Positions 50,446 to 52,175 of a DNA stretch of 52,175 nt are shown one piece after another. Positions within the stretch are counted from its first letter, which is position 1. The number at the start of each line of letters is the position of its first letter. Where the stretch lies: the NCBI GenBank assembly GCA_018265615.1, contig JABLYX010000033.1, positions 1-52,175 on the forward strand, read 5' to 3'. The notes beneath the pieces were generated by a model. The model did no database searches. It was not told the origin of the DNA and saw only the letters and a program-made list of their open reading frames with translations. Both the position numbers and the translations under genes were made by a program. Origin of the DNA: Lentisphaeria bacterium. GTDB lineage: Bacteria; Verrucomicrobiota; Lentisphaeria; Victivallales; Victivallaceae.

Positions 50446-51858
50446 ATGAAACAGATGTGTGAATTCGGCGTCGCGGGTTTGGCCGTCATGGGCGAAAATC
50501 TTGCGTTGAACCTTGCGAATCACGGCTTCCGGGTGGCGGCCTGGAACCGCAGTTATGATAAAACCGGGGCGTTCCTCGCACGTGCCGGGGCGCTTCCGGT
50601 CGTCGGGTGCCGCACGCCGCAGGAATTCGTCGCGGCGCTTGCGCGCCCGCGCAAGATAATCCTGATGGTCAAGGCCGGAAAGCCGGTCGACGACTGCATT
50701 GCGGGCTTCCTGCCCTGGCTCGAGCCCGGCGATATCGTCATGGACGGCGGCAACAGCCACTATCCCGATACGGTTCGCCGCGGGCGCGAGCTTGCCGCGA
50801 AGGGGATCCGCTTTCTCGGCGTCGGCATCTCCGGCGGCGAGGAGGGGGCGCTGAACGGCCCGTCGATCATGCCCGGCGGCGATGAAAGCGCCTGGCCGGA
50901 GGTCAGGCCGTATCTGCAGGCGATCGCCGCGAAGGTCGACGGCGTCCCCTGCTGTGACTGGGTCGGGCCGGAGGGAGCCGGGCACTATGTGAAGATGGTC
51001 CACAACGGCATTGAATACGCCGACATGGAGTTGATTGCGGAGGCGTACGGCTTCATGCGCGATTACCTGAAGCTCGACAATGAGACGATGGGCAAGGTGT
51101 TCTCGCGCTGGAGCAAAGGCGTGCTTTCCGGCTACCTGCTCGACATCACCGCGCAGATTTTCCGCCGTGCCGATCCGGAGGGGGAGGGGCTGCTGCTCGA
51201 CCGCATCCTCGATGCCCCGGGCCAGAAGGGCACCGGCCGCTGGACCGGTGTGGCGGCGCTCGAAACCGGAACGCCCGCCCCGACCATAACGGATGCGGTC
51301 TTTCAGCGCAGCCTGAATGCGGATGTGGAGCTGCGCCGCCGCGGTTCCGAGCTCCTGCCGACGGTCGAATCCGCCCCGCCTGTGGACACGACTTCGACGC
51401 TCGCCGATCTTGAAAGCGCGCTTTATGCCGCGAAAATCTGCGCTTATGCGCAGGGCTTCGCTCTTCTGAAGGCAGCGGAAAAAGAGTTCGGCTGGGTGCT
51501 GAATTACGGCGGAATCGCGCTGATGTGGCGCGGCGGATGCATCATCCGCGCGCGTTTTCTGAATGACATCAAAGCGGCCTATGAACGGGATCCGCAGCTT
51601 GAAAATCTGTTGTTCGACGAATTTTTCCGCAAAGCGCTCGCGGCGAACCTGCCGGGACTCCGGCGCAGCGTTGCGGCGGGGGCGCTGGCCGGAATTCCGA
51701 TGTCCGGCATGTCCGGCGCGCTCGGTTATTTCGACAGCTGCCGCACTCGGCGGTCGGCGGGCAACCTGATTCAGGCGCAGCGGGACTTTTTCGGTGCGCA
51801 CCGGTATGAGCGCGTGGACCGCCCGCGCGGGGAGACGTTCCATACCGAATGGATATGA
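50446..51858 (+). CDS. gnd: 6-phosphogluconate dehydrogenase, decarboxylating
   Basis: 470 residues. It oxidises 6-phosphogluconate to ribulose 5-phosphate and CO2 with reduction of NADP+ (or NAD+), the oxidative pentose phosphate step. It has the nucleotide-binding GVAGLAVMGENLALNLANHG, the substrate-binding GISGGEEGALNGPSIMPGG, catalytic Lys183 in GHYVKMVHNGIEY and GQKGTGRWT. With ATG 50446 as start, Lys183 has the same number as in the well-studied enzymes. GAGGAGG lies five bases upstream. The next gene follows after 23 bp. Confidence 0.97.
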   Translation: MKQMCEFGVAGLAVMGENLALNLANHGFRVAAWNRSYDKTGAFLARAGALPVVGCRTPQEFVAALARPRKIILMVKAGKPVDDCIAGFLPWLEPGDIVMDGGNSHYPDTVRRGRELAAKGIRFLGVGISGGEEGALNGPSIMPGGDESAWPEVRPYLQAIAAKVDGVPCCDWVGPEGAGHYVKMVHNGIEYADMELIAEAYGFMRDYLKLDNETMGKVFSRWSKGVLSGYLLDITAQIFRRADPEGEGLLLDRILDAPGQKGTGRWTGVAALETGTPAPTITDAVFQRSLNADVELRRRGSELLPTVESAPPVDTTSTLADLESALYAAKICAYAQGFALLKAAEKEFGWVLNYGGIALMWRGGCIIRARFLNDIKAAYERDPQLENLLFDEFFRKALAANLPGLRRSVAAGALAGIPMSGMSGALGYFDSCRTRRSAGNLIQAQRDFFGAHRYERVDRPRGETFHTEWI

Positions 51859-51881
51859 CAAACAACACAGGAGATGGTTTT

Positions 51882-52175
51882 ATGAGAAAAAACAAACGGG
51901 GATGGCTGGCCCGGTTCGGGGCGGCGGTGCTGCTGGCGGGGGCCGCGATCGGTTTCGGCGGATGCAGTTCGCTGCCGAGCGAGGAGCTTTATCCGGTGGA
52001 CATCAAGCTTGAGACGATCGAGGCGAACATGCAGAAGGCGCTCGATCCGGACGGCCGTTATGTGAAAGCGAAAAGTTACTTTCAGCGTCAGGTTTCGAAG
52101 ACTGAGCGCTGGCTTGAAGAGAACTCCGAGGAGATGCTGACCGATGTCTGGTACGTCAGCCCCGACAAGCTCAAG
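51882..52175 (+). CDS. Lipoprotein of unknown function, partial (runs off the window)
   Basis: 98 residues are visible and the frame is open to the last base. A basic N-terminus (MRKNKRGW), a hydrophobic stretch (about 12-26) and Cys28 in FGGCSS form a lipoprotein signal. The mature part is charged and mostly helical, with KAKSYFQRQVSKTERWLEE. ATG 51882 has AGGAGA upstream. The family is not recognised. It is probably co-transcribed with gnd. Confidence 0.75.
   Translation, partial: MRKNKRGWLARFGAAVLLAGAAIGFGGCSSLPSEELYPVDIKLETIEANMQKALDPDGRYVKAKSYFQRQVSKTERWLEENSEEMLTDVWYVSPDKLK

Noticed and set aside
50224..51861. N-terminal extension of topA through the gnd region
   Set aside because: The extension is antisense to 6-phosphogluconate dehydrogenase, and topoisomerase I starts with its normal MSKLLIVESP sequence at 50223.

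Overview
The window looks like chromosomal DNA of a high-GC member of the Lentisphaerota (Victivallis-like, PVC superphylum). This is an inference. It rests on three prepilin/DUF1559-type proteins with the FTLIELLVVIAII-type N-terminus, each next to a LacI- or GntR-type regulator and a large secreted glycoside hydrolase-like protein, on FHA/PP2C signalling genes, and on ferredoxin-dependent 2-oxoacid metabolism. Codon and base usage look uniform. I saw no rRNA, tRNA, CRISPR array, integrase or transposase, and no clear frameshift.

Layout. 1-496: non-coding and rich in palindromes and a 49-bp tandem repeat. 497-4216 (minus): a GlmU-type left-handed beta-helix acyltransferase, a membrane-anchored DNA/RNA endonuclease and an alkaline phosphatase. 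4520-7265 (plus): citrate synthase and enolase, each with its own terminator. 7447-12417 (plus): a three-gene efflux operon (HlyD-type adaptor, RbbA/YhiH-like fused ABC transporter, YhhJ-like permease). 12419-18092: cassette A (divergent LacI regulator; pseudopilin, secreted hydrolase, GH113-like enzyme). 18148-24240 (minus): ApgM phosphoglycerate mutase, YggU, FtsH, FHA protein, OppF-type ATPase and PP2C phosphatase. 24367-26642 (plus): lipoprotein and three membrane proteins. 26600-31497 (minus): cassette B. 31710-38780 (minus): a probable long operon with a U32 peptidase, MoxR ATPase, ferredoxin, 2-oxoacid:ferredoxin oxidoreductase alpha and fused beta-gamma chains, and three small related membrane proteins. 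38858-41297 (minus): an OppB-type permease and a chromate transporter. 41367-41897 (plus): QueH. 41948-46461 (minus): cassette C. 46796-50223 (minus): topoisomerase I and an AsmA-like protein. 50446-52175 (plus): 6-phosphogluconate dehydrogenase and the start of a lipoprotein.

How it fits together. Central carbon genes (enolase, ApgM, citrate synthase, 6-phosphogluconate dehydrogenase, 2-oxoacid:ferredoxin oxidoreductase) are mixed with three regulator-pseudopilin-hydrolase cassettes. These cassettes look like independently controlled polysaccharide-use modules, each with its own pilin-like surface protein. They are the best candidate here for an undescribed system. Other unusual points are a cysteine-free topoisomerase I whose zinc ribbons are replaced by three copies of a roughly 100-residue repeat, several strong promoters placed so that the transcript would start at or next to the start codon (leaderless mRNA), and a triplicated small membrane protein behind the 2-oxoacid oxidoreductase.
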